From an uncultured Ignavibacteriales bacterium (lineage in GTDB: Bacteria; Bacteroidota; Ignavibacteria; Ignavibacteriales; Ignavibacteriaceae): a stretch of DNA of 17,603 bases. The translations under genes were made by a program, and so were the position numbers. The notes beneath the pieces are model-generated. The model saw nothing but the letters and a program-made list of their open reading frames with translations. It did no database searches and was not told where the DNA came from. The DNA lies in contig CAIWTC010000032.1 in assembly GCA_903915485.1 (NCBI GenBank), positions 1 through 17,603 on the forward strand, read 5' to 3'. Positions 1-6,685 of the stretch are shown piece after piece (position 1 is the first letter of the stretch; every line of letters begins with the position of its first letter).

Positions 1-876
1 ATCGAAGATCAAGCTATAAATACTTATCATACTTGTAAATATGTAACAAAATTATTGACTCAATTTGACTCAATTATTATTACTCACGGTAACGGACCTC
101 AAGTAGGAAATATTCTACTCAGGAATGAAGCCGGTTTCCGTAATTTTAATATACCAAAAATGCCTTTGGATATTTGCGTTGCAGATTCTCAAGGCGGCAT
201 CGGTTATTTAATTGAACGGCAGATGAAAAATGTTTTGCAAGAAGAAAACATTTCAAAAGAAGTAGTTACATTAATAACAGAAGTCCGCGTAGATACCGCT
301 GACCCTGCTTTCCAAAATCCAACTAAACCTGTCGGAAGTTATTACACTTCGGAAGAAGCAAAAGAACTTTCAGAAAAACACAGTTGGAAGTTTAAGGAAG
401 ATGCACGGGGCAGAGGTTGGAGACGCGTAGTGGCTTCACCAAAACCGGTTGAAATTCTAAACCGTAAAGTTGTATCCACCCTTTCCGATATGGGCTTTAT
501 CGTTATTGTTTCAGGCGGCGGCGGAGTGCCTGTATATCTTGATTCTAATAATAAACTTCAAGGCATTGATGCGGTTATCGATAAAGATTCTGCGGCTTCC
601 TTGTTAGCTTCCGAAATACATGCAGATGAATTATTTATTCTAACTGACATCAAACAGGTTGCAATTAATTACAGAAAAGAGAATCAGGTAAACTTAGGCA
701 AGGTAACACTTGCTGAAGCAAAAAAATATCTTGCCGACGGTGAATTTGAGGCAGGCAGCATGGCACCTAAAGTTGCGGCAGCAATCAACTTCCTTGAAAA
801 CGGCGGAAAGCGCACAATTATAACCGATGCATCAGCCCTTGATGATATCGAAAACGGAACTCAAATAATTAACTAA
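1..876 (+). CDS. arcC: Carbamate kinase, 5' end cut by window edge
   Basis: Carbamate kinase transfers phosphate between carbamoyl phosphate and ADP to give ATP, carbamate and then ammonia and CO2. It acts in the cytosol, classically as the last step of arginine fermentation. The frame is open back to base 1, giving 291 visible residues. Family members have about 310, so roughly 20-25 residues, including the N-terminal GGNAL loop, lie upstream. A TTG at position 55 is therefore not the start. Visible motifs (counted from base 1) are THGNGPQVG at about 28-36, GRGWRRVVASPKP at about 137-149, SGGGGVPV at about 171-178, the DKDSAA segment at about 194 and GSMAPKV at about 252-258, all characteristic of the family. 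Ornithine carbamoyltransferase follows after 17 nt, which supports the arginine/citrulline assignment. The amino-acid-kinase fold is shared with UMP and glutamate kinases, but these motifs are specific to carbamate kinase. Confidence 0.95.
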   Translation: MEDQAINTYHTCKYVTKLLTQFDSIIITHGNGPQVGNILLRNEAGFRNFNIPKMPLDICVADSQGGIGYLIERQMKNVLQEENISKEVVTLITEVRVDTADPAFQNPTKPVGSYYTSEEAKELSEKHSWKFKEDARGRGWRRVVASPKPVEILNRKVVSTLSDMGFIVIVSGGGGVPVYLDSNNKLQGIDAVIDKDSAASLLASEIHADELFILTDIKQVAINYRKENQVNLGKVTLAEAKKYLADGEFEAGSMAPKVAAAINFLENGGKRTIITDASALDDIENGTQIIN

Positions 877-893
877 AAACGGAGCACTTTACT

Positions 894-1826
894 ATGGCTG
901 TAAATATGAAGGGTAGAAGTCTCATCTCTATCAATGACCTTACTCATGAAGAGATTTGGCAGATATTCGATTTAACTAAAACATTAAAACTTAACAGACT
1001 TTCCGGTGCACCGCATCGTTTACTTGAAGGTAAAAAACTTGGAATGATATTTTCAAAACCTTCGACGCGTACACGCGTTTCATTTGAAGTAGGCATCTAT
1101 GAATTGGGAGGAATCGGTTTATATTTTGGTCCCACAGACTTACAGTTAGGTAAAAGCGAAAATATTTCTGATACGGCAAAAGTTCTTTCACGGTACCTTG
1201 ACGGTATTATGATTAGAACATTTGCTCATCAGGATGTGATTGATTTAGCCCGCTATGGTTCAATTCCCGTGATTAACGGTTTAACTGATTTACTTCACCC
1301 TTGCCAGGGATTAACTGACCTATTCACAATTCTTGAAAAGAAGGGAAACCTTAAAGGATTAAAACTTGCTTTCATTGGCGATGGAAATAATGTTGCGCAC
1401 AGCTTATTAAACGGCTGTTCAAAAACAGGTATGGACATAACAATAGCATGTCCTAAAGGTTATGAACCTGACAAGGATATCGTAGCAGGTGCGATGGCTA
1501 ATGCAAAATATTTTAATTCTAAAGTTGAGATTTTGAATGACCCTAAAGAAGCCGTTAAAAATGCAGATGTAATTTATACAGATGTATGGGCAAGCATGGG
1601 ACAGGAAAAAGAAGCGGCAGAGCGGAAAAAAATATTTATGAATTATCAGATAAATCAAGAATTAGTTAAACTTGCGAAAGATGATTACTTATTCCTTCAT
1701 TGTTTGCCTGCGCATCGCGGTGATGAAGTTGTGAATGAAGTAATCGACTCAGCTAACTCAGTGGTATTTGATGAAGCAGAAAACAGACTACATGTTCAAA
1801 AAGCTATTATGGCTTTGTTGCTGTAA
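894..1826 (+). CDS. argF: Ornithine carbamoyltransferase
   Basis: Catalyses the reversible reaction of carbamoyl phosphate with ornithine to citrulline plus phosphate, in the cytosol. The 310-residue length fits the family. STRTR at residues 57-61 and HPCQ at 135-138 bind carbamoyl phosphate. DVWASMGQE at 230-238 carries the SMG loop that recognises ornithine, and HCLP at 269-272 holds the catalytic cysteine. The SMG loop argues against putrescine or aspartate carbamoyltransferase. The start is the ATG at 894, preceded by GGAG at 881-884; an in-frame ATG at 906 is the only near alternative. Direction is ambiguous: the partner carbamate kinase 17 nt upstream suggests the catabolic (ArcB) direction, whereas the shorter length is more like anabolic ArgF. 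The gene ends just before a hairpin terminator and faces the transporter gene on the other strand. Confidence 0.95.
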   Translation: MAVNMKGRSLISINDLTHEEIWQIFDLTKTLKLNRLSGAPHRLLEGKKLGMIFSKPSTRTRVSFEVGIYELGGIGLYFGPTDLQLGKSENISDTAKVLSRYLDGIMIRTFAHQDVIDLARYGSIPVINGLTDLLHPCQGLTDLFTILEKKGNLKGLKLAFIGDGNNVAHSLLNGCSKTGMDITIACPKGYEPDKDIVAGAMANAKYFNSKVEILNDPKEAVKNADVIYTDVWASMGQEKEAAERKKIFMNYQINQELVKLAKDDYLFLHCLPAHRGDEVVNEVIDSANSVVFDEAENRLHVQKAIMALLL

Positions 1827-1854
1827 TTTGTCTTCTTAGATAAAATTAATTTAC

Positions 1855-1886
1855 GCTTCTCTGTAAAAGGAGAAGCATTTTTATTT
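1855..1886 (+). terminator. Rho-independent terminator after the OTC gene
   Basis: A perfect 7-bp stem, GCTTCTC at 1855-1861 and GAGAAGC at 1870-1876, encloses an 8-nt loop and is followed by ATTTTTATTTT. It begins 28 nt after the OTC stop codon. On the opposite strand the stem is followed by a less T-rich stretch, so it should end plus-strand transcripts best, though it may also serve the convergent transporter gene ending at 1900. Confidence 0.75.
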
Positions 1887-1899
1887 TAAATGCATAGCT

Positions 1900-3183
1900 T
1901 TAATTTTTCCCGAAATCGCGTTCAAGCGAAACCTTACGGAGTATCCAAATTCCAGGAATCATTGCCAAGAGTATCCATCCGAAGAACATTTTGTATCCGA
2001 TTAACTCCTGAAGTTTTCCGCTAAAGAGCCCCGGTATCATCATACTTAATGCCATGAAGCCTGTACATAAAGAATAGTGCACAGTCTTGTACTCCCCTTC
2101 TGCAAGATAGAGCATAAAAATCATGTAGGCGGTAAAACCAAATCCATACCCGAACTGCTCAATAGCCGCGCAGATATTTATTATTATAAAATTAGATGGC
2201 TGATAAATAGCTAAAAGAAGATAAAGTAAGTGTGGGATATTAATTGCTAAGAACATCCACCACAGCCAATATTTTAATCCTTTTTTTGAAACTGCAATTC
2301 CGCCGCTCACACCGCCGATTATCAGGCTAATGACTCCAACAGTTCCAAACACAAAACCAACTTTTTCCGTTGTAAGTTCCAACCCACCGACGCTTCGCTT
2401 ATCCATCAAAAAAAGCGGTGCAATCTTTAGCAGTTGAGCTTCACCGAATCTGTAAATCAACAAGAAAAGCAAGGCCCATAATATTCCGGTTTTTTTAAAG
2501 AAGGCTTGGAATGTTTTAAGAAATTCATTTTTGAGCTGCTTGAAATTTATACTCTTTGAAATATCCTTTTTTGAATAAGGAAGAAACATCGTGTGGTAAA
2601 GAGTGATAAGTGCAAATAACAATGCAGCCAGGTAGAATGTTGTTGCCCAAGCTTCTGCCGTGACTTTACTTCCAATAGCAGATGAACTTTCGAATGTACC
2701 GGCAATCATTATCATCACTCCCTGCCCTGTAATCATTGCAATTCTGTAAAATGTACTTCTGATACCAACAAAAAATGACTGTTGATTTTCATCTAAGGAA
2801 AGCATATAAAATCCGTCAGCCGCTATGTCATGCGTTGATGAGCTGAAAGCTACAATCCAGAAAAGACAAAGTGATATTTGAAACCAAAAAGAGGCAGGGA
2901 TAAAAAAACCTAACAAGCCAAGTGAGCAGCTTATAGCAATTTGAAGTACCACTATCCATTGATGCTTTGTTTTGATTAAGTCAACGATAGGACTCCAAAG
3001 AGGTTTAAGAACCCAGGGAAGATAAAGCCAACTTGTATAAAAAGCGATTTCAGAATTTGAAAGCCCCATCCGTTTATAAAAAACTACCGAAACATTATTA
3101 ACGATGATGTAAGGGATTCCTTGCAGGAAGTAGAGGGTCGGGACCCATAGCCATGCTTTATGGAAATTATTCCCGGGCTTCAT
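1900..3183 (-). CDS. AmpG-like MFS permease (probable muropeptide/amino-sugar importer)
   Basis: A 427-residue inner-membrane protein with about twelve hydrophobic segments, fitting the major facilitator superfamily. LKPLWSPIVD at 59-68, STHDIAADG at 116-124 and IRSTFYR at 141-147 resemble the AmpG/acetyl-CoA-transporter-like branch. AmpG proteins bring GlcNAc-anhydroMurNAc muropeptides into the cytosol for wall recycling. The gene lies 37 nt downstream of, and on the same strand as, a BadF/BadG-type sugar kinase, which fits uptake followed by phosphorylation. No Shine-Dalgarno site precedes the ATG. A hairpin spans the short gap from the kinase gene. The substrate is inferred from similarity and context; another oligosaccharide or a non-sugar solute cannot be excluded. 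Confidence 0.8.
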   Translation of the reverse strand: MKPGNNFHKAWLWVPTLYFLQGIPYIIVNNVSVVFYKRMGLSNSEIAFYTSWLYLPWVLKPLWSPIVDLIKTKHQWIVVLQIAISCSLGLLGFFIPASFWFQISLCLFWIVAFSSSTHDIAADGFYMLSLDENQQSFFVGIRSTFYRIAMITGQGVMIMIAGTFESSSAIGSKVTAEAWATTFYLAALLFALITLYHTMFLPYSKKDISKSINFKQLKNEFLKTFQAFFKKTGILWALLFLLIYRFGEAQLLKIAPLFLMDKRSVGGLELTTEKVGFVFGTVGVISLIIGGVSGGIAVSKKGLKYWLWWMFLAINIPHLLYLLLAIYQPSNFIIINICAAIEQFGYGFGFTAYMIFMLYLAEGEYKTVHYSLCTGFMALSMMIPGLFSGKLQELIGYKMFFGWILLAMIPGIWILRKVSLERDFGKN

Positions 3184-3186
3184 TAG

Positions 3187-3227
3187 TATCTAAAATTTTT
3201 TGAGTTTCAAAATTTTAACTTTAGATA
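3187..3227. repeat. Inverted repeat between kinase and transporter genes
   Basis: TATCTAAA at 3187-3194 is matched exactly by TTTAGATA at 3220-3227, and AAAATTTT-type arms (about 3192-3200 and 3209-3216) can pair inside it. In the minus-strand transcript this would be an AU-rich hairpin covering the kinase stop codon and ending just before the transporter start. It could tune expression between the two genes or stabilise the mRNA, but AT-rich sequence forms such repeats readily by chance. Confidence 0.4.
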
Positions 3228-4147
3228 TTACTAATTCGTCTCATTGCAAGAAGAACAGCACCGAACGCAGGACTACTTTTGGCTCCTTTAATTCTGACAT
3301 CGGGGAATATTTCCGATATTTTTGTCCGAAGCATTTTTGAAAATATATTATCATTAGTAATCAAGCTTCCGCTGAAACAAACTTCAAGATTTTTTATGGC
3401 GATTTTTCTTTCCATTGTACGGATATGGAGGATTAGCTCGTCTACTTCTGAAGTTACTATTGAAAGTGCACATGAATCTCCCTGCTCTGCTGCCTGAAGA
3501 ACAGCACGCGAAACCGAGGCAATGTCAAATTCACTGCTGAACGCTGCGGTTATCAAGTCATTGATTGTAGTGATTTGATGATTAGTTTGAACCAGATTTG
3601 TAATGAGTGTAGGTTCGCCGCGTCCGTCCAACTGATATGCAACAGCTTTAAGACCACGCTTACCTAACTGATATCCGCTGCCTTCATCACCGATGTTTCG
3701 TCCAAAACCTCCGATTCGGTAGAGTTTATCTTTCTCATCCTTACCGAACATTATTGAGCCGGTTCCTGAAATGAGTATGCATCCCGCTCCGCTATTGAAA
3801 GCGCCTTCAAGTGCAATTATTGCATCACTCTCGACAAAAACATTTTTGAGTAAAACATTTGCCTCAACTGCCGCTGTTTTTACGCCTGCTTCAAATAGTT
3901 GCGCATCCTGCCGTCTTCCCGCGCCTGCAGAACCAATTAGGACAGCATCTATTTGATTATAGTTAATATTCGTTTTTTCTTTGCACTGCTTAACAAGTTC
4001 AATAACTGTACGGCTTGCAGTTTCAATGCCAATAGTCAGGGTGTTTGTTGGTCCGCCTGTACCTTCAAAGAGTTGTTTTTTATTTTCGTCCACAATAACA
4101 CATGACGATTTTGTACCACCGCCATCGATTCCGATATAATATTTCAT
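3221..4147 (-). CDS. BadF/BadG/BcrA/BcrD-family kinase, probable N-acetylglucosamine (or MurNAc) kinase
   Basis: A 308-residue cytosolic sugar kinase of the ASKHA fold, expected to phosphorylate GlcNAc or MurNAc with ATP. DGGGTKS at residues 8-14 is the first phosphate-binding loop, ESDAIIAL around 106-113 holds the likely catalytic aspartate, and GTGS at 128-131 is the second phosphate loop. GFGRNIGDEGSG at 147-158 is the conserved sugar-kinase segment, and FSGSL plus GAKSSPAFGA near the C-terminus line the adenosine pocket. The family also covers activators of 2-hydroxyacyl-CoA dehydratases, but those carry a cysteine-ligated [4Fe-4S] site that is not evident here. The next gene downstream encodes an AmpG-like importer, which supports a role in peptidoglycan or chitin sugar salvage. 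There is no Shine-Dalgarno site before the ATG. Confidence 0.85.
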   Translation of the reverse strand: MKYYIGIDGGGTKSSCVIVDENKKQLFEGTGGPTNTLTIGIETASRTVIELVKQCKEKTNINYNQIDAVLIGSAGAGRRQDAQLFEAGVKTAAVEANVLLKNVFVESDAIIALEGAFNSGAGCILISGTGSIMFGKDEKDKLYRIGGFGRNIGDEGSGYQLGKRGLKAVAYQLDGRGEPTLITNLVQTNHQITTINDLITAAFSSEFDIASVSRAVLQAAEQGDSCALSIVTSEVDELILHIRTMERKIAIKNLEVCFSGSLITNDNIFSKMLRTKISEIFPDVRIKGAKSSPAFGAVLLAMRRISNI

Positions 4148-4173
4148 TTTAAATCAATTCCAATTTTGAAGTA

Positions 4174-4205
4174 TAAAGATAAGTAGAATTTTGAGAAGGG
4201 AGCAA
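4174..4205 (-). promoter_or_regulatory. Candidate promoter of the kinase-transporter pair
   Basis: On the minus strand TTG (4205-4203) is followed after 21 nt by TATCTTTA (4181-4174), seven of eight matches to the Bacteroidota -7 element TAnnTTTG. It would give a leader of about 20 nt before the kinase ATG. Such motifs are common in AT-rich DNA, so this is tentative. Confidence 0.35.
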
Positions 4206-4212
4206 CTAATTA

Positions 4213-4380
4213 TTATAAACTGGGGAGAAACATGATCAGTAAAAACATTACAATGACTGCACCAAGTATAATACTAACAGCGCGAATTAACTTTTTTCTT
4301 TTTCTTTTTAGGGTAGCTTCTCTATTCGTGTCACTGTAGTCACGAACATGATCTCCGTCACCGTAGTTCCAGCTATTCAT
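4213..4380 (-). CDS. Small single-span membrane protein, 55 residues, unknown function
   Basis: A short gene encoding 55 residues, from the ATG at 4380 to a TAA at 4213. An in-frame TAA lies two codons upstream, so the start is fixed. The protein has three zones: an acidic, polar N-terminus (MNSWNYGDGDHVRDYSDTNR), a basic patch KRKRKK at 25-30, and a hydrophobic stretch at about 32-54 rich in I, V, L, F and M that should form one membrane helix. The positive-inside rule predicts a cytosolic N-terminus. It lies between tRNA-Phe and the amino-sugar kinase on the same strand and could share transcription with either. I recognise no family. The ordered layout argues for a real protein, but the length alone does not prove coding. 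Confidence 0.6.
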   Translation of the reverse strand: MNSWNYGDGDHVRDYSDTNREATLKRKRKKLIRAVSIILGAVIVMFLLIMFLPSL

Positions 4381-4431
4381 GGATTATATATTCAATTATT
4401 ATATTTAACAACATCACTCATTTATTGAATG

Positions 4432-4504
4432 TGGGCAGGGAGGGAATTGAACCCCCGACACATGGATTTTCAGTCCATTGCTCTACCGACTGAGCTACCT
4501 GCCC
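4432..4504 (-). tRNA. tRNA-Phe (anticodon GAA)
   Basis: Read on the minus strand, the 73-nt sequence folds as a cloverleaf: acceptor stem GGGCAGG with CCTGCCC, D-stem GCTC/GAGC, anticodon stem ATGGA/TCCAT around the loop CTGAAAA, and T-arm GGGGG-TTCAATT-CCCTC. The anticodon GAA falls at plus-strand 4469-4471. The discriminator base is A at 4432. The 3' CCA is not encoded and must be added by the nucleotidyltransferase. It sits 52 nt downstream of clpS on the same strand. Confidence 0.97.
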
Positions 4505-4520
4505 GAACTATTTTAGAAAA

Positions 4521-4528
4521 CAAATATA
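4521..4528 (-). promoter_or_regulatory. Candidate -7 element for tRNA-Phe
   Basis: TATATTTG on the minus strand matches the Bacteroidota -7 consensus TAnnTTTG exactly. Transcription would begin about 10 nt before the mature tRNA 5' end, a normal leader length. No TTG is seen at the expected -33 position, only a T-rich TTTTTC run, so support is partial. Read-through from clpS is the alternative. Confidence 0.45.
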
Positions 4529-4556
4529 ATTATTTTTTTTGAAAATGAAAAATGTT

Positions 4557-4850
4557 TTATGAAACAATTTGGGTATTTAGTGCAATTTCTTCTAGTATTG
4601 ACGAGACCTTTAAGCAAGATACCATATTTCCACTAAAGACTATCGCCTTGCCCTTTACATGCACCTCAAAGGCAAATGAACGCGCCTGCTCATAAGAACA
4701 GCTTACCGCCTTTATTAACTGATTGATAACCTCATCAAATGAGTGCTGATCATCATTAAAAAGTACTACCCTTGATTCAAAACCTATCCCGGTATTTTCT
4801 TCAACTTCTTTTTCGAATAAGGGTTTATCATCGTTATTAATATTATTCAT
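4557..4850 (-). CDS. clpS: ClpS, N-degron adaptor of the Clp protease
   Basis: ClpS delivers proteins with destabilising N-terminal residues to the ClpA/ClpC-ClpP protease in the cytosol. The 97-residue length is typical. The N-terminal 25 residues are polar and acidic, as in ClpS tails that engage the ATPase. The core contains FNDDQHSFDEV at 31-41, whose NDD (32-34) corresponds to the asparagine and aspartates gripping the substrate amino terminus in E. coli ClpS. HVKG follows at 64-67 with the pocket histidine, then SCLKVSSILEEIA at 78-90. No clpA or clpC gene is in the window. The ATG lacks a Shine-Dalgarno site. It is divergent from etfB, with 109 bp between the starts. Confidence 0.93.
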   Translation of the reverse strand: MNNINNDDKPLFEKEVEENTGIGFESRVVLFNDDQHSFDEVINQLIKAVSCSYEQARSFAFEVHVKGKAIVFSGNMVSCLKVSSILEEIALNTQIVS

Positions 4851-4959
4851 GGTTCTAAAATAATTATTTTGAGAGATAAAATAAAACTTTATTATTTAGT
4901 TATATTTCGATTAGCTTTTTAATTTATTAAGATTTAATAATTATACCCTTAAATATAAG
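4851..4959. promoter_or_regulatory. Divergent clpS/etfB intergenic region
   Basis: These 109 very AT-rich bases separate two divergent start codons and must hold both promoters. They contain a perfect 14-bp palindrome, AAAATAATTATTTT at 4857-4870, six bases upstream of the clpS ATG, and TATATTTC at 4901-4908, seven of eight matches to the -7 element in the etfB direction. Neither has a convincing partner -33 motif at the right distance. Exact promoter positions remain unassigned. Confidence 0.4.
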
Positions 4960-5712
4960 ATGAACATTGCTGTTTGTATAAGCGTTGTGCCTGATTCAGG
5001 AGCAAACTTATCCCTCGCTAATTTTGGGAATACTGTTTCCTTTGAGAATATCCCTATTGTTATGAATCCTTTTGATGAGTATGCAATAGAAGAAGCAATC
5101 CGAATTAAGGAACGAAGCGGAGGGAATGATGTTATTCATGTAATAACAATCGGCAACTCTTCAGCAGTAAACATTTTAAGAAAAGCCCTTGCCTTGGGCG
5201 CAGACTTCGCACATCATATTAACGGTGACAATTTTATTGATTCAATCTCCATAGCCAAAATACTTGCCGGGAAAATTCAGGAACTCTCCTGTACGGTTGT
5301 ACTGATGGGTAAGCAATCAATCGATTATGAAAATGCTGTAGTTGGACCGGCAACCGCACAAATACTGGGAAATAACTGCATTACTTCATGCACGAAAATA
5401 TCAATAGACGGTGAGTCTGTTATTGCGGAAAAGCAAATACAAGGAGGAACACAGATGATTGAATCCTGCCTCCCAATTGTTTTAACTGTAGAAAAGGGAC
5501 TTAACTCACCAAGATTTCCCACACTAAAAGGAACTTTAGCCTCTAAAAAGAAAACTATTGCCGTAACTTCAGCGGAACCCGGGAACACATCTTTAGAGCA
5601 ACTTAATTTGGAAGCGACCGCTGAGAATCGCCATCTGCAGATATTACCAAACGATGAAGCTTCAATTTCATTGGTTGCAAAATTGATTGGTAGAGAGACC
5701 GGACTTAAATAG
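4960..5712 (+). CDS. etfB: Electron transfer flavoprotein, beta subunit
   Basis: The beta subunit of the ETF heterodimer, which carries electrons from acyl-CoA and other flavin dehydrogenases to the quinone pool or, in bifurcating forms, from NADH. The 250-residue length is typical. MNPFDEYAIEEAIRIKE at 35-51 is the ETF-beta signature, with the nucleotide-binding region continuing through ITIGNSSA at 62-69 and ALALGAD at 76-82. VVLMGKQSID at 113-122 aligns with the conserved GxQxxD turn, and GLNSPRFPTLKG is near the C-terminal third. etfA follows after a single base. No dehydrogenase, ETF-quinone oxidoreductase or ferredoxin gene is nearby, so the electron donor is unknown. Whether it bifurcates cannot be decided by eye. 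The ATG has no clear Shine-Dalgarno site. Confidence 0.95.
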   Translation: MNIAVCISVVPDSGANLSLANFGNTVSFENIPIVMNPFDEYAIEEAIRIKERSGGNDVIHVITIGNSSAVNILRKALALGADFAHHINGDNFIDSISIAKILAGKIQELSCTVVLMGKQSIDYENAVVGPATAQILGNNCITSCTKISIDGESVIAEKQIQGGTQMIESCLPIVLTVEKGLNSPRFPTLKGTLASKKKTIAVTSAEPGNTSLEQLNLEATAENRHLQILPNDEASISLVAKLIGRETGLK

Positions 5713-5713
5713 T

Positions 5714-6676
5714 ATGTTCACAAGTTTAACTTTTATTCTCGAACATTCAAATAATACTATTAAGAAGTCGTCTTTGGATGCCTGTGTAGTTGCCAAGCAA
5801 ATTGCTGTTCAGAACAATCTTACTTTTAATGCAGTACTCATAGGGAACACCGGCATAGATATTATCCCGCTTAATAAAATGGGGATTGATAGATTATTTC
5901 ATTTAGTTCCTAAAGATTATGTTGAGCAAACCCCTTTTGGTGCAAGAAACGGCATTATAAAAGTATTAGCGGATAAACAGCTAAATCTGATTGCATCAGC
6001 ACATACAGCATTCAATTCAGAACTTGCCGGCTACTTAAGCATTGCAAAAGATGCAGATATTATCACTAATTGTTTCGATGTTCATATCAATGAGAACTCA
6101 ATATCAGCTTCACGCCATGTTTTCGCAGGAAGATTCAAGGAGACACTTCAGACATCTAAATCGAATGTAATTTTAACTTTGCGGGCAACCAAAGGTGAAA
6201 TACCCCATTATGAAAATAAAATGCAGTATGAGCAGCACATAATTGAAAGTTCCGCAGAAAAATGCAAAATAATTGAAACTAAACATTTCGATAAAATTGT
6301 TGATATTGCAGATGCAAATATTTTAATTGTCGGCGGCAAGGGAATGCAGAGTGCGGCAAATTTTAATTTACTTGAAGAACTTGCCTCATTGTTAAATGCA
6401 AGTGTCGGTGCATCCAGGGATGTTGTTGATGCAGGGTGGAGACCCCAGTATGAACAAGTCGGTCAGACAGGTAAAACCGTATCCCCCGCAATATATGTTG
6501 CGTGTGGAGTCTCAGGTGCGGTTCAGCATATTGCAGGCATGAGGAATTCGAGAATAATAATTGCTATCAATAAAGATGAGACTGCTCCCATATTTCGGGT
6601 AGCACATTACGGCATAATCGGAGATGCCATAGAAGTTTTGCCCCGGTTAATAAAAGAATTAAGAAATAATTTATAA
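5714..6676 (+). CDS. etfA: Electron transfer flavoprotein, alpha subunit
   Basis: The FAD-binding alpha subunit, 320 residues, partner of EtfB. The C-terminal FAD domain is clear: GASRDVVDAGW at 232-242, QVGQTGKTVSP at 248-258, SGAVQHIAGM at 267-276 and AINKD at 284-288, then the closing APIFRVAHYGIIGD. The N-terminal domain (1-190) is less conserved, as usual. I set the start at the ATG at 5714, one base after the etfB TAG. An upstream in-frame TTG at 5687 would add nine residues inside etfB with no family counterpart. The stop-start spacing implies translational coupling to keep the subunits 1:1. No N-terminal ferredoxin domain is present. A nuclease gene follows after 9 nt. Confidence 0.95.
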   Translation: MFTSLTFILEHSNNTIKKSSLDACVVAKQIAVQNNLTFNAVLIGNTGIDIIPLNKMGIDRLFHLVPKDYVEQTPFGARNGIIKVLADKQLNLIASAHTAFNSELAGYLSIAKDADIITNCFDVHINENSISASRHVFAGRFKETLQTSKSNVILTLRATKGEIPHYENKMQYEQHIIESSAEKCKIIETKHFDKIVDIADANILIVGGKGMQSAANFNLLEELASLLNASVGASRDVVDAGWRPQYEQVGQTGKTVSPAIYVACGVSGAVQHIAGMRNSRIIIAINKDETAPIFRVAHYGIIGDAIEVLPRLIKELRNNL

Positions 6677-6685
6677 GGTTTTAAA

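Noticed and set aside
55..57. TTG as the start of the carbamate kinase gene
   Set aside because: The frame is open to base 1 with family-like residues, and the essential N-terminal glycine loop would be missing; the real start is outside the window.
991..1658. Minus-strand open frames opposite the OTC gene
   Set aside because: Antisense to a clear enzyme gene; products are Phe/Tyr/Cys-rich without recognisable domains.
4383..4403. Two TATAAT hexamers just upstream of the small membrane protein gene, one with TTGTTA 17 nt before it
   Set aside because: The better one ends only two bases before the ATG, so transcription would start within the coding region; the other has no -35 partner. Such hexamers are common in this AT-rich stretch.
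5687..5713. TTG at 5687 as the start of etfA
   Set aside because: It would add nine residues inside etfB with no family counterpart; the ATG at 5714, one base after the etfB stop, gives the normal length.
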